The position numbers and the translations under genes were made by a program. The notes below the pieces were generated by a model that searched no databases, had not been told where the DNA came from, and worked only from the letters and a program-made list of their open reading frames with translations. Positions 11,679 to 23,905 of a DNA stretch of 64,000 bases are shown here, in pieces (position 1 is the first letter of the stretch; each line of letters begins with the position of its first letter). The stretch lies in assembly GCA_028564925.1 (NCBI GenBank), contig CM053029.1, positions 584,630,857 through 584,694,856 of the forward strand, in the 5' to 3' direction. This stretch comes from Lithobates sylvaticus (lineage: Eukaryota; Chordata; Amphibia; Anura; Ranidae).

Positions 11679-12115
11679 TTAAGGTTAAACCTCTTTTCTT
11701 CTAATTTTAATGAGTGGCCACGAGTCTTGTTAAACTCCCTTCCGCAAAAAAGTTTTATCCCTATTGTGGGGTCACCAGTACGGTATTTATATATTGAAAT
11801 CATATCCCCTCTCAAGCGTCTCTTCTCCAGAGAGAATAAGTTCAGTGCTCACAACCTTTTCTCATAAATAATATCCTCCAGACCCTTTATTAGCTTTGTT
11901 GCCCTTCTTTGTACTCGCTCCATTTCCTGTACATCCTTTCTGAGGACTGGTGCCCAGAACTGGACAGCATACTCCAGGTGCAGCCAGACCAGAGTCTTGG
12001 AGAGTGGGAGAATTTTAGTTTTATCTCTGGAGTTGATTCCCTTTTTAATGCATGCCAATATTCTGTTTGCTTTGTTAGTAGCAGCTTGGCATTGCATGCC
12101 ATTTACTTCAGGCAT

Positions 12116-12529
12116 TTATTTTTTATTGAATATTAGCATATCGTGTTTTGGCCTCAAGTGACTAAATAAGGGTAATGGAATGTCTCATTATCATATATGA
12201 GTATGTAATTCTTTATAGTACTCCATCAACGATGCTGTATTGTAACAGTATACGTTGTTCTCTTTACTTTTCACTAGACCAAGCTCCTTTTTTCTTGGAC
12301 TTGACATATCATTTGTTTAATATTCTCTTTATTGGTATCAAATTTGAAATTCAACAAAAAATGTATGGAAACTGAGATCTTGTATGCAAAGCATAAGGTT
12401 CTATTGAGTCATAACTTGATCTATTGAGTATCCCACTGCTGCAACAAATACGAGAGAAAATCCTTCTTTCAGTTTGATTTTTTTCATTTCATTTATATTA
12501 TAAATAGTGAAACAGGAACAGCAAGAGTC
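12116..12529. other. AT-rich sequence, no feature seen
   Basis: No repeat ends or exon signals recognised. Confidence 0.5.
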
Positions 12530-12532
12530 TAA

Positions 12533-12900
12533 TGCGGCATACACACGGTCGGAATTTCCGATGGAAACAGTCCGATGGGAGCTTTTCATCGGATTTTCCG
12601 ACCGTGTGTATGCCCATCGGTCTTTTTCTGTCGGAATTTCCGACGGACTTTGGATTGAGAACCTGTTCTTAATTTTTCCGACGGAAAACCTTTCTATCGG
12701 ATTTTCCGATCGTGTGTATGCAATTCCGACACGCAAAATTCTGACGCATTAAACTTCCCTTTTATAGTGCAGTCGAAAGTTTTTTAAGGCGTGGTGTTAT
12801 TGACCGTCGGAATTTGGTGTGACCGTGTGTAGGCAAGACAGTTTGAGCGAAATTCTGACGGGAAAACCATCAGAGCTTATGAGCTTATGTGTACGCGGCA
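12533..12900. mobile_element. Harbinger-type MITE, copy A
   Basis: TGCGGCATACACACGGTCGG at the left and gtgtacgcggca at the right, with TAA at 12530-12532 and 12901-12903. The interior is built from inverted ttccgatgg/ccatcgg motifs. The central part is shortened relative to copies B and D. Noncoding. Confidence 0.85.
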
Positions 12901-13180
12901 TAAGATGGAGTATTGCAAAACAGTAAATAAGGCATGAAGCTCAAGTGTGTGATTCTCCTCTCAAGAGATGAATATTAGTTATTAGTTTTTGTAATTTATT
13001 TCAAATTAATTACACATTTGGTACATTTTGCACCAGTGGCAGCTGATCATGCAGGACGAAGAAGCGCCTAATTCATGCGCTCGGCCCCTAATCTACATGC
13101 AGGGTGCCGGACGAATGGATTCCAATGGGATATTTTTTTCCTTTAGAAGCATGTGATTAGAACATGAGGCTCTAATTGGC

Positions 13181-13502
13181 TTAAAAAAGGGTGGGCTCGG
13201 GGCGCAGAGCACTAATACCACCAAAAGAAATCTCTATTGGTCTCAAAAAAATGATAACAATTTAATTTGGTTACAGTATTGCATGACTGCGCAACTGTCA
13301 AAGTGTGAGAGCGCATTGACAGCTGAAAATTGGCCTGGGCAGGAAGGTGGTAAAAGTGCACGGTAGGCAAGTGGTTAAGTATGAAAAAAAAGGGTGAAAC
13401 ATTTACAGTGGATATAAAAATTCTACACACCCCTGTTAAAATGTCAGTTTTGTAAAAAAAATTGACAAATATAAATGATTTCAGAACTTTTTCCACCTTT
13501 AA
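13181..13502. repeat. Tandem-duplicated segment, copy 1 (TTAA-bounded)
   Basis: Begins TTAAaaaagggtgggc and ends ccaccTTTAA. Nearly identical to 14475-14805. It contains the end of a piggyBac-like element (up to 13376, ...ggcaagtggTTAA), a short spacer and the first ~95 bp of a Tc1 MITE. Confidence 0.9.
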
Positions 13503-14474
13503 CCACTTAAGCCCCGGACCAATTTGCAGCCAAAGGACCAGGCCCCTTTTTGCGATTCGGCACTGTCGCTTTAACTGACAATTGCGAGGTCGTTTGACGT
13601 GACTCCCAAACAAAATTGACGTCCTTTTTTTCCCACAAATAGAGCTTTCTTTTGGTGGTATTTGATCGCCCCTGCGGTTTTTATTTTTTGCGCTATAAAC
13701 AAAAATAGAGCGACAATTTTGAAAAAAAAATTATATTTTTTACTTTTTGCTATAATAAATATCCCCAAAAAATATATAAAAAACATTTTTTTTCCTCAGT
13801 TTAGGCCGATACGTATTCTTCTACATATTTTTGGTAAAAGAAAATCACAATTAGCCATTATTGATTGGTTTGCGCAAAAGTTATAGCGTTTACAAAATTG
13901 GGCATAGTTTTATAGCATTTTTATTATTATTTTTTTTTTTTACTAGTAATGACGGCGATCAGCGATTTTTAACGTGACTACGACATTATGGCGGACACAT
14001 CGGACATTTTTGACACATTTTTGGGACCATTGTCATTTATACAGAAATCAGTGCTATTTAAATGCACTGATTCCTATGTAAATGACACTGGCAGTGAAGG
14101 AGTTAACCACTAGGGGGCAGGGAGGAGTTAGTGTGACGTGTGTGTGTTTTTTTACAGTAGGGGGCGTGGCTTTACGTCTGACATCACTGATCGGCTTTCC
14201 CGATGACAGGGAACAGCCGATCAGTGACAGGCACTGTAGGAAGCGCGGGGAGAGGTTTGTTTACACAGACCTCTCCCCGTTCTTCAGCTCTGTGACCCGA
14301 TCGCGGGACACCATCGGCGATCGGGTCCGCTGGTCCCGCGGCCGCGGTCACGGAGCTCCCGACCGGGTCGCGCGACCCACGGCTGGGCTCTTAAAGGACC
14401 ACGTTTAGGTACGTGGTTTTGCCCAGCCGTGCCATTCTGCCAATGTATATGTGCAGGAGTTGGTCGGGAAGCTG
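13503..14474. mobile_element. piggyBac-like nonautonomous element
   Basis: TTAA at 13499-13502 and 14475-14478. It begins ccacttaagccccggacc and ends tggtcgggaagctg. The left block (gcgattcggcactgtcgctt, then tgacaattgcg) and the poly-A/T middle match copies at 24399, 30762, 36171 and 48397. It sits exactly at the junction of the duplicated segments. Noncoding. Confidence 0.87.
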
Positions 14475-14805
14475 TTAAAAAGGGTGGGCTTGGGGCGCAG
14501 AGCACTAATACCACCAAAAAAAAATCTCTATTGGTCTCAAAAAAATGATAAAAATTTAATTTGGGTACAGTATTGCATGACTGCGCAACTGTCAAAGTGT
14601 GAGAGCGCACTGTAAGCTGAAAATTGGCCTGGGCAGGAAGGGGGTAAAAGTGCCCGGTAGGCAAGTGGTTAAGTATGAAAAAAAGGGTGAAACATTTACA
14701 GTTGATATAAAAATTCTACACACCCCTGTTAAAATGCCAGTTTTGTAAAATACAAATAAAAAATAGACAAATATAAATCATTTCAGAACTTTTTTCCACC
14801 TTTAA
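14475..14805. repeat. Tandem-duplicated segment, copy 2 (TTAA-bounded)
   Basis: Same content and order as 13181-13502: TTAAaaagggtgggc, a piggyBac-like end, a spacer and the Tc1 left end, ending ccaccTTTAA. It then continues into the rest of the Tc1 element (tgtgacctataaactg). Confidence 0.9.
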
Positions 14806-15349
14806 TGTGACCTATAAACTGTACAACTCAGTTGAACAACAAACTGAAATCTTTTAGGTGGAGGGAAGTGAAAATAAAAAAATAAAATATAATTACATAA
14901 GTGTGCACACCCTTACAAAAGTGTTTTCCAGAGCTAAACCTTTCATCTGATTTCTAAATTGCTGCATTTGTAAATTCCAAAAGCCAATATAAAGGAATAG
15001 TAGTGGTAAAAAAGCACTTGTGGGTTTAACCAATCTTGTTTTTTTGTACAATTCTTCTTTAAGGGGGCGTGACAAGGGGCGTGTCCTATGCCTGCATACT
15101 TTTGCTGATAGGTGTCCCTCATTCCCATCTCAAACTGTTGGGAGGTATGCAGTTTATACAGTTTATACTGTACAGGGAATTGACTGTACAGGGAAAGTTA
15201 CGCTGTTCTAGTAGGTCTTTCCTGACATTTTCTTAGTCACATCCTAAAGATGGAAACAATTCTGAAATGATTTATCTTTGTCTCATTTTTTTACATCACA
15301 GAAATCTGACATTTTAACAGGGGTGTATAGACTTTTTATATCCACTGTA

Positions 15350-16009
15350 TTCTATTAAAAGTTGGGCAATTGCTAACGCACCTTGCTTTAGCAAACAAAA
15401 TGTCATCCAATTAGGGTTTAGATCTACTGTACTTGTTAAAAAGTTTATTACCTCCTGTAGTGTTCAGAATTCCTGAAAGAGTTAATAATCCCACGTCCCT
15501 GGCAGTTACACTGATTAACTGCATCAATAGCTTGGCACTCATATTGAAAGCAGGTGTCCAGAACAGAGCATAAGTGCACACACATAGAGATTAGTAGTAA
15601 ATGGATATGTCAGCTAATATATAGATGGACAGTGATAGGAATATTGATAGAGGTACAGCAAGACCCATCAGTAATCCTGATACTCATGGGCCTCTTTCTG
15701 CAGTGATTTAGTGTACATGGTCCTTCCTTCCATTATTTGCTAGTGAGGAACAGCTGCTGCACAAACCACTGGTGAATAGGGCCCTCTATTAATTACATCA
15801 ATATGAAGGGTCATAAATATCTTCAAACCCAGAATGTCAATAGCTGACTTGGTCACACCAGCCCTAGAAGGCATCTCCAGATGTATGTAAATAGAAGCTG
15901 TTAGAAACACTTCATTTGACCACTTATTTAATGCTATCTGAATTATCAGTGTAATGGTTCATTTTAGATGCTTTGTACTTGTACTCGTGCAAATGCTCCG
16001 ATGCTTGAT
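15350..16009. other. Apparent single-copy island
   Basis: No repeat ends, low-complexity tracts or exon recognised. Normal complexity, with motifs such as gttaataatcccacgtccct. A candidate conserved noncoding region, by absence of repeat features only. Confidence 0.4.
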
Positions 16010-17460
16010 CCAATACCTCCCAGCAGGAGGCACAGCTCCCAACTGTCCCTGATTTCTAGGGACTGTCCCTGATTTGGAACAATGTCCCCCTGTCCCTCAT
16101 TCCCCCTCATTTGTCCCTCATTTTGGTCTGATCTATATAGATGTATATAAAATGCACTTTTTATATAGAGATGAGCCGAACACCCCCCAGTTCGGTTCAC
16201 AGCAGAACAGGCAAAAAATTTGTTCCAACACGCGAACACTGTTAAAGTTTATGGGACACGAGCATGAATAATCAAAAGTGCTCAATTTAAAGGCTTATAT
16301 GCAAGTTATTGTCATAAAAAGTGTTTGGGGACCTGGGTCCTGCCCCAGGGGACATGCATCAATGCAAAAAAACGTTTTAAAAACGTCAGTTTTTTCGGGA
16401 TCAGTGATTTTAATAATGTTTAAAGTGAAACAATAAAAGTGAAATATTCCTTTAAATTTCGTACCTGGGGGGTGTCTATAGTATGCCTGTAAAGTGGCGC
16501 ATGTTTCCCGTGTTTAGAACAGTCCGAGAGCAAAATTACATTTCTAAAGGAAAAAAAAAGTCATTTAAAACTACTCGCGGCTATAATGAATTGTCGGTCC
16601 CGGCAATACAGATAAAAGCCATTGAAAAAAAAGGCATGGGATTCCCCCACAGTCCATTACCAGTCCTTTTGGGTCTGGTAGGAATATTAAGGGGAACCCC
16701 GAACCAACATTTTTTAAAAAATTGCGTGGGGGTCCCCCCAAGAATCCATACCAGACCCTTATCCAAGCATGCAACCTGGCAGGCCGCAGGAAAATAGGGG
16801 GGGACGAGAGAGCGCCCCCCCCCTCCTGAACCGTACCAGGCCACATGCCCTCAACATGGGGAGGGTGCTTTGGAAGGGCCTCATCCCCACCACCCTTGCC
16901 CGGTGGTTGTGGGGGTCTGCGGGCGGGGGGCTTTAACAAGGGGACCCCCAGATCACGGCCTCCCCCTATGTGAAATGGTAATGGGGTATAAATGTACCCC
17001 TACCATTTCACAAAAAAAGTGTCAAAATGGTAAAAATGACATGACACGGCTTGGGGACAAGTCCTTTATTAAAAAATAAAAAATAAAACTGTCCCACTAA
17101 GTCTTCTTCTTCTCTTGCTCCGACAGATCAAAAAAAAAAAGCCGCAGAACCCGCCTATATGGTAGGCAGTCACAGTATGACGCATCCTTGCAGGTGACAG
17201 TTCTTTTATAACTGAGGGCGGGGCCACACCGTGACATCCTCGGGTGACCCCGCCCCCTCTGACGCACGGGGATGTATAGCTTTTCTGACAGCTTCTTCTC
17301 CTCTCTGTCAGCTGCTTTATTGAAAGCTGAACAGGGAGAGCGGTGCTTGTAACTGTCCTCACCGCCGCACTGATCACCCCTGACTGTCAGTGCCGGGATG
17401 AGGTCATATAAAGCCCAGGGTGAACATGGCAAACTGCTCCCCCCCAAAATGTATGAGCAT
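16010..17460. repeat. hAT-like repeat (GATGAGCCGAAC type), truncated or rearranged
   Basis: 16010-16165 is an interspersed-repeat block (ctgtccctgatt repeated twice). From 16166, tagagatgagccgaacac starts a second repeat containing gttcggttcac and gcgaacac. From about 16700 to 17290 it shares sequence with the arms of the 37.2-39.0 kb palindrome (ccagacccttatcc, ggccgcaggaaa, ccatgccctcaaca-like blocks and ccccgccccctctgacgcac). No matching right end or TSD was found, so the copy is incomplete. Confidence 0.6.
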
Positions 17461-17519
17461 TATGTATCAGCAACCCCCCCCCCCCCCCCCCCGCAAAAAA
17501 ATTGAGCAATAATCTGCAT

Positions 17520-18080
17520 GCTTACCCGCTAAGCATAAATTCCCCCTTCTCCCAGTACAAATCCACCGCCTGCTGAAATCTCCCCTCCCAGCAGAAATCT
17601 TTTCTTTTCCCTCCCATTCTCCGCCCAGACCCCCCCCCCCTGCTCAAATCCGCTTTCTCTGCAAATTTCCCCCTTGCACAAATCGACCTCCCAAAAAATT
17701 CACTCCTCCCAGCACACATCCTCTACCCCTCAAACTTACCCTCCCGGTATACATCCCCCCACTCCAAATTACCCTTCCCAGCACATATTACCCCATCCAC
17801 CCTCCTAGCACAAATACCACCCCAATCATCCCTACTAGCACAAATCCCCCCCCCCCCCCCAAAAAAAAATTCTCTTCCTAGCACTAATATCCTCCACCAT
17901 ATCACCACTTTTAGCTCAAACCCCTCCATCTAGCACAAATCCTCCCCAATCCCCCTTCAAACACAAATCCCATCAAATCACAACTCCTAGCACCACCCAA
18001 ACTTCCCCTCCTAGAACAATTCATACCCCCTGCCACCCCCAAATTCCCCCGTCAACACAAATCGCCACCCCCAATCTCCA
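17520..18080. repeat. Degenerate tandem of cctagcacaaatcccccc-like units
   Basis: Loose C-rich repeats of about 19-24 bp (tcctagcacaaat), preceded by a long C homopolymer at about 17474-17493. Noncoding. Confidence 0.7.
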
Positions 18081-18249
18081 TACTGCACTCCCCCACCTCT
18101 GATGATACCACAGTGCCCTGGCCCTGCTGACTGTCCCCTGTGTCCTCTTTCGGCTCCTCGGATCCTCCTCTGGCTCCCCGGGTCCTCCATGTGCTCCACT
18201 GGTCCCTCTCTGTGCTCCTCCGGTCACCCCTCATCCTGGATCTGTCAGG

Positions 18250-19187
18250 ATCTGTCAGGATGGAGAGCAGTAAATCTGTATTTTACCGTCTCCTCCCTTT
18301 TCTGAACGCACAGAGTCAGTGATCACTGATTGTCCATTCATAACTAAGCATCGTAAACTGTGTTAACTCTGCTTCAGTTTATGAATGAAGAGGAGGCGCT
18401 GTCTCCTGTCCATTCATCTTCAGCTGAGGCTGCTGAGAAAGGGACTGGGGAATCTGTGTCCTCATTCCTTTTCCAAAAGGGGAGATGTCAGGGACCCCTG
18501 ATATCTCACCAAAACCACCCCCCAACAGCACTGATGAAAAAAAATTATAAAAAAAAGAAAGAATTGTAATAAATAAATATTTAAAGGTTAAATTGTAAAA
18601 ATAATAAAAAGTTAAAAAAACTCTGACACCATCCATTCCCCCCCAAAGAAAGAAAGCATTGTAAAAAAAATCATCAGTGCCCATCAGTGCCACCTATAAG
18701 TGTCGATCAGTGCTGAATATTAGTGCCTCCTCATCAGTGCCCTTCAGTGCCACCTTATCAGTGCCCATCAGTGCCGCCTCATCAGTGCCCTTCAGTGCCA
18801 CCTATCAGTGTCCATTAGTGCTGCATATTAGTGCCTCCTCATCAGTGCCACCCCATCAGTGCCCTTCAGTGCCCCCCTATCAGTGCCCATCAGTGCCTCC
18901 TCATCAGTGCCCTTTAGTGCCACCTATCAGTGTCCATCAGTGCTGCATAATAGTGCCTCCTCATCAGTGCCACCCCATCAGTGGCCTTCAGTGCCACCTT
19001 ATCAGTGCCCATCAGTGCCGCCTCATCAGTGCCCTTCAGTGCCACCTATCAGTGCCCATCAGTGCTGCATATTAGTGCCATTGTCACATGATATTAAAAA
19101 AGCATTGGTAATCGATCTCGGCGAGCACTTGAAAAAAGCATCGCTTCTAGTACTCAGTCTTAAAAAAGTGGTATCAGTGCAACCCTA
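18250..19187. mobile_element. hAT-like element right part with catcagtgcc minisatellite
   Basis: It ends at 19187 in gtatcagtgcaaccctA, the inverse of TAGGGTTGCACTGATAC-type hAT ends. 18670-19080 is a minisatellite of catcagtgcccttcagtgcc units. The left end is not identifiable, and 18250 is only an approximate limit. Confidence 0.5.
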
Positions 19188-19221
19188 CTATATATGACAA
19201 TCCACTAAGCAAATGGTTATC

Positions 19222-19715
19222 TTAAAGAAGAATTCCAGATATGGATATTTTTACTTAGCTGCATTGGTCCAGCTTTAACCAATGTACCTTTGTATATACC
19301 ATACCTACTGGATCCTACTACAAGCTGGAAATCACTGTAGTATGCATCTTTACTCCAGTGATCTTCCCTAGCTTCTGGGTCCTGTGCCAAATGGCAGCCC
19401 TGCTGCATTGTGAGAACGTGTTTCGGTTGCTGGGTACTGTCTGGTGGTCAACGGTCATCTGCAGGCTGCAAACACCAGCTGGCGCAGCTACTCAACACCT
19501 GCCCTTGTGTCACTCTGTGCCCTCACACCTTCTGTCATCATTACCGGGGGTGTTGGACAGGAGGTGCAAGAGAAGCCCCCTCTCCAGCTCGATCTCCACC
19601 GGGTATGTGACAAGATCACTGGAGTAACTGCTTACTACAGTGATTTCCAGCTTCTATGAGATCCCACAGGTGACGGTAGCTATGTAAAAATATCCATAAC
19701 TGGGATTCTTCTTAA
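19222..19715. mobile_element. T2-like TTAA element
   Basis: TTAA at 19222-19225 and 19712-19715, with inverted ends ttaaagaagaattccag and ctgggattcttcttaa extending through gtaaaaatatccat. Noncoding interior. Confidence 0.8.
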
Positions 19716-19975
19716 ATACAATCATTTTCCAGGTCCTTGCAGTGCTTATGGACTGGTCCAGAGCCAGGGTGCTTATGGATGGGTCCTGTCTTTTTTTATT
19801 TGTCTATTAAAACTAAAAAATGAACTTTTCCTCACGGTCATGCTGATCCACTGATTCCAATATTGTCAGCTTTGGAACAAGTTTGCAGATCGGTTAGCCT
19901 GACTTTATTCTGCCGCCCTCCCTGGCAACATAACACCTCTACCAAGAGCTCATCAAGGCCCCAGCTACTCTAAGG

Positions 19976-20496
19976 TAAGGTGACCAGATTTTTTAAAGGA
20001 AATCCGGGGACATATTTTTTTTTTACTAGTAATGGCGGCAATTAGTGACTCTCTGCCCGTTGTCGCCCGCCTCACAGCCTGTCAAGTCTTACTCTCCGGG
20101 CCCCGGCTACTACTAGGTGGGGAGCGGAGGAAGATCACTCCGACAGGGAAGGCAAGGAGATGGGCAGGTGGCTGGCCGGGACTTGAGCCAAGGCAGAAGA
20201 ACATGCAAGCAGGAGCGGAATGGGCATGCACCCGAAACTGAAGAAATATTCTCTCCGCTCCAACCAGCACATGATCATCAGGAAGGGGCACAGATAATGA
20301 AAAAAATACACCCCCACCCCCTAAGCTAGTAGGAGCAGCAGAGCGGATTTTTTAATTCTGCACTGACTGTCTTTGAAATTGCCCCAGCCCTTGTTCAAAT
20401 CCAATCCGGGGACAAAACCAGGGACAGACTTGGTTCAGGGACAGTGTCCTCAATCCAGGGACTGTCCCCGGAAACCGGGGATGTCTGGTCACCCTA
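19976..20496. mobile_element. hAT nonautonomous element (TAGGGTGACCAGA-type ends)
   Basis: TAAGGTGACCAGA at 19976 and TCTGGTCACCCTA ending at 20496, with a perfect 8-bp TSD, ctctaagg, at 19968-19975 and 20497-20504. The subterminal ccggggacat / atgtctggtc type of inverted sequence is also visible. Noncoding. Confidence 0.9.
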
Positions 20497-20504
20497 CTCT
20501 AAGG

Positions 20505-22375
20505 CTGGGGTCCTACTCTCTGAGGGACATCAATCTAAGGAAGGGGGATTTCACTTAGGATCCAGTCTGGTAAGTCCACTAAGTAAATTTCTCCCTGACT
20601 TTGAGGGAGACAGGGACTTGTGACTACAGACCTGAGAGCAGGATCCGGGTGAATGCTGCTGTTGTTAACCAACTGGTACACAAAGACTGAGGTTCGCCTG
20701 GCCTGGTACACTGCTCTTGGTGTCCCAGTGCTTCCCATTCCTGGGGTTATTGCTAAGGGACCTTTCTAAGGAGTATCTGCAGAAGAAAGGATGTCCTCTT
20801 GCAACTGTTCTACACTCTGAAGTATCCCACAGCTCCTTAAGCCCTATCCAAGTTATACTGCAATAAACTTTAAAAAAGCAACTCCTAGACTACTCATTGA
20901 GCCAGAGGTGTGAATGCTGCTGTGTGCCTGGCTGCCATTACACTGTTGGGAAAGAGAACCTGCCACAAGGTCATGGGACCAGCCAAAAGTTCAGCACTAC
21001 ACTAAACAATTACTTTGCTCAAGAGTAAGCTACCCCTCCCTGCAATATAAATTGCTGACCAATTTTATTTTTTGTCTGTTTATTTACCCCCTTTTTTTAA
21101 CGGTCCAGTGTGCCCCCCCCCCCCCTGCTTTCATTTTGGCCTGGGCAAGAATGACATGGACCTCAGGCCAATAGCCTCCTTAGCTATGCACATTATATAT
21201 CCCAGGAGGCTTCAGTATTGGGAGGATGAATTTGAGGCACCTTATGTGAGGACTAGTTGACTGAACCAGGAAAATATATTTCCGGCTCCCAACTGGGTGA
21301 GGATGTCATCATCTCTATCCTGTCCAATCGGAGAATGCCTTGTAATCATTGACAAAAACAAGGCATTTCATGAATGTGTTTTGCGCTTGATAAATATTAT
21401 GATTTTGTATTTCAGACTTTAGTGCAGGTGTGGAACAATCTGTTTAATAGTTTGTCACAGAAACATAAATCAGGTTGTGTTTGAGTGGAGGCTACTCAAA
21501 CTAATGACTTGGTAATAAGTTCACAGGATGTCCTCAAACAATAGGAACTTAGACACAACTGTTGCATTTCAGTTGACTGTTGTTCAGTCTATAGTCTATA
21601 TTAGATTGACAACCTGACATACAGTATGTATATAACCTTGTCAGGTCACCTGAGACCAGGTGACAGGTGCACTCAGTAGGAGTCAGAAGTGCACCGCTAG
21701 GTAGTGGACCTTAGGACTGACTGCTGCCGATTGTACCCAGGGAGATTCAGGACACAGGTCTACTGGATCACTAACACAGATCCCAGTGGGAGCTAGAGCA
21801 TAGATTCCCCAGGGCACGGAGTCTAAGAGCCAGCAGGTGTTCGCTAGAGCCTCTAGTGGTGAGGATGGACTTCGCTGCAGTCTGGCTCCTGGTCGCGACC
21901 CCCAGGGTCTCACAGCTCACGCTCACAGTAGACTACAGGAGAAGGAAGCAGCAGGCTGGAACGACAAGGATAGTAAGGGGATAAGGCAGAGGTAACTAGC
22001 AGACAGGAACAACAGAGTACACGCCAAAGGTTCAGGGTCACAGGCAGACAGGGATGGTCGGGGACATGCCAAAGGGTCAAGGTCACAAGCAGACAGGAAT
22101 CGTTGAGAACACGCCAAGATCGGTAACAGAGCCAAACATCGAGCACACGACAAGCAGGGACCAGGAAGCCGAACACACCACGGATACACAATGGTTGATC
22201 AGCACCACTGGCTTGCAGTGCACAGGTTAATATAGGGTTCCCTGATAGGGCCTGGGGTGGAGCCATGCTTAGAGGAGAGGTTATAAAACCACCAGGTGAG
22301 AGTGGCTGGCCTCTTAGTCTGACACATGAGGAGAGGTAAGCAAACAGGGGAAGATTACTGCATAACCATGACAAA
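20505..22375. other. Unassigned sequence, probably old repeats
   Basis: No exon or bounded element. A caggcagacagg-type block at 21900-22200 recurs in style at about 46550-46740, suggesting an interspersed repeat, but its ends are unclear. Confidence 0.4.
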
Positions 22376-23400
22376 CCTATGGCATGTATAATAACAGAGT
22401 GCCATTTTGAGGTAGAATTTGAGAATATCTCTCGAATTGAAAATGGTACAGTTGGAGCAGTTTGTTATTTTGTAACTAAGGTAAGCAAGTTTGTAACCAT
22501 TGTCAACAATAGCTTGACAACCTGACATATAAAAGGTTGTGAGGCATAAGCTGGACAAGACTCCATAACGCCTTAACACCAAGGAAGGAAGGTCTGTACC
22601 AGCCAAAACCTGAAGACACTTTGGCCTGATCTCCAGCAACTTCTTATGCGGCGTACACACGGTCGGAATTTCCAATGGAAACAGTCCGATGGGAGCTTTT
22701 CATCGGATTTTCCGACCGTGTGTATGCCCATCGGTCTTTTTCTGTCGGAATTTCCTACGGACTTTGGATTGAGAGCCTGTTCTTAATTTTTCAGACGGAA
22801 AACCTTTCTATCGGATTTTCCGATCGTGTGTATGCAATTCCGACATGCAAAATTCCGACGCATGGTCGGAAACAATTTGACGCATGCTCAGAAGCATTAA
22901 ACTTCCCTTTTATAGTGCAGTTGAACGTGTTGTATGCCGCGGTGTTATTGACCGTCGGAATCTGGTGTGACCGTGTGTAGGCAAGACAGTTTGAGTGAAA
23001 TTCCATCGGAATTCCGATGGGAAAACCATCAGAGCTTTTTCCGACGAGAATTCCGACCGTGTGTACGCGGCATTAGAAGTTTGAGTCCTCTTTGGCTACG
23101 GAGATCACAAACACACAGTAAGCTGAAATAAGTAACTTTTAAGCATATTTCCACTGTTTACAGACCATAGTTTCTGCTTATTTGATAGACATTTTGCTTG
23201 TTATATCTGTCAGTCTTGTATTGTATTCCTAATATAGTAATATTGTTAATAATGTTTTGTATGTAAAGCATTTTTGTATAGTAAAAGCACATTTATACGC
23301 TGCAGAGGTCTGAGCTTAATTGCTTATACCGCAAAGAAAAATTACTAGATAGATGCAAGCAAAACAATAATTGGTGGCAGTGCCAAGCCCACGACCTCCT
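22376..23400. mobile_element. Possible solo LTR fossil with a Harbinger MITE inside
   Basis: A TATA-like tataaaag near 22525 and a following attggtggcagtgcc motif near 23371, in the position of a primer-binding site, suggest an old LTR. There is no internal coding region and the boundaries are approximate. It is interrupted by the MITE at 22647-23072. Family uncertain; it appears old and broken. Confidence 0.3.
22647..23072. mobile_element. Harbinger-type MITE, copy B
   Basis: TGCGGCGTACACACGGTCGG to gtgtacgcggca, with TTA at 22644-22646 and 23073-23075. Full-length member (426 bp) of the short-arm subfamily, highly similar to copies A, D and H. Confidence 0.88.
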
Positions 23401-23529
23401 GTGGTGAATGCACAGAAGGGACGCCGCTCACACAGAACACCAACAAGACCCAGAAGATCGGGCTATCACTGAAGTATTACTGACTACCTAAGTGATTTCC
23501 AACTTCCCCATTGCTCCATCCAGTATGAA

Positions 23530-23884
23530 TAGGGTTGCAACCTTTTCTTCAAGCCAAAACCAAACGCTTTAGTGGCCTGGGACACCTTTGGGTGCCCAAA
23601 GGAGAGTAGTAATGTGGTGCGCATAGTGTGCTGTAGCAAACGGTGGGTGTGGCCAAATTATTCTTGCTGACATCATCACCCTGCCCCCAGTGATGCCGAA
23701 CCTGCCCCACTGACAGCCGCCCACAGGTCCCAGGGAGCAACAGATTTGTGTGTGACCATCTTGGTTACTTGGGGAGCCACAGCCCGGTCTGCATAATGTG
23801 TCCGGGTTTCAGTCTGCCTGAAACCCGGACACATGGTTCAAAACCCAGACTGTCCAGGTGAATCCCAGACAGGTGGCAACTCTA
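23530..23884. mobile_element. hAT nonautonomous element (TAGGGTTGC ends)
   Basis: TAGGGTTGCAACC at 23530 and GGTGGCAACTCTA ending at 23884 are inverted. The flanks agtatgaa and ggtataaa match at 6 of 8 positions. A central perfect hairpin (atgtgtccgggtttcag and its inverse) lies near 23797-23836. Confidence 0.7.
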
Positions 23885-23905
23885 GGTATAAAATATGCAT
23901 ACTTA

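Larger units (their letters stand above)
10430..12115 (-). pseudogene. CR1/L2-type LINE 3' fragment, interrupted by a piggyBac-like element
   Basis: Minus strand, from 12115 downward: the post-catalytic part of a reverse transcriptase (NRILACIKKGINSRDKTKIL, then YAVQFWAPVLRKDVQEMERV and RRATKLIKGLED), the connector, then (after the inserted element) the FFTVRAARM and FKKLLDKHL tail, a stop near 10540 and a 3' UTR ending near 10430 in the tagttacatagtaggt motif common to frog LINE tails. 5' truncated at about 12115. The catalytic YxDD region is not present. The family normally encodes endonuclease plus reverse transcriptase and transposes by target-primed reverse transcription. Confidence 0.8.
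13406..15347. mobile_element. Tc1-like nonautonomous element, internally duplicated and interrupted
   Basis: CAGTGGATATAAAAATTC at 13406 and its inverted partner ending tccactg at 15347 are flanked by TA at 13404-13405 and 15348-15349. The left end is present twice (13406 and 14699) because of the TTAA-bounded duplication. The true element is therefore about 650 bp plus a 1.3-kb duplication and insertion. No transposase. Confidence 0.85.

Noticed and set aside
10920-11682. Long open frames on both strands (up to 249 codons)
   Set aside because: Produced by the short-period minisatellite with no stop in its period. Four or more overlapping frames are open and there are no domains.
17462-17495. 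Long C homopolymer and other homopolymers (32785-32799, 46225-46240, 49811-49830) as G-quadruplex regulators
   Set aside because: Single homopolymer runs without promoter context. They are common in this repeat-rich sequence and may be partly assembly uncertainty.
21683-22374. 154-codon minus-strand open frame
   Set aside because: The underlying sequence looks like an interspersed repeat also seen near 46.5-46.7 kb, and no domain or splice signal is visible.
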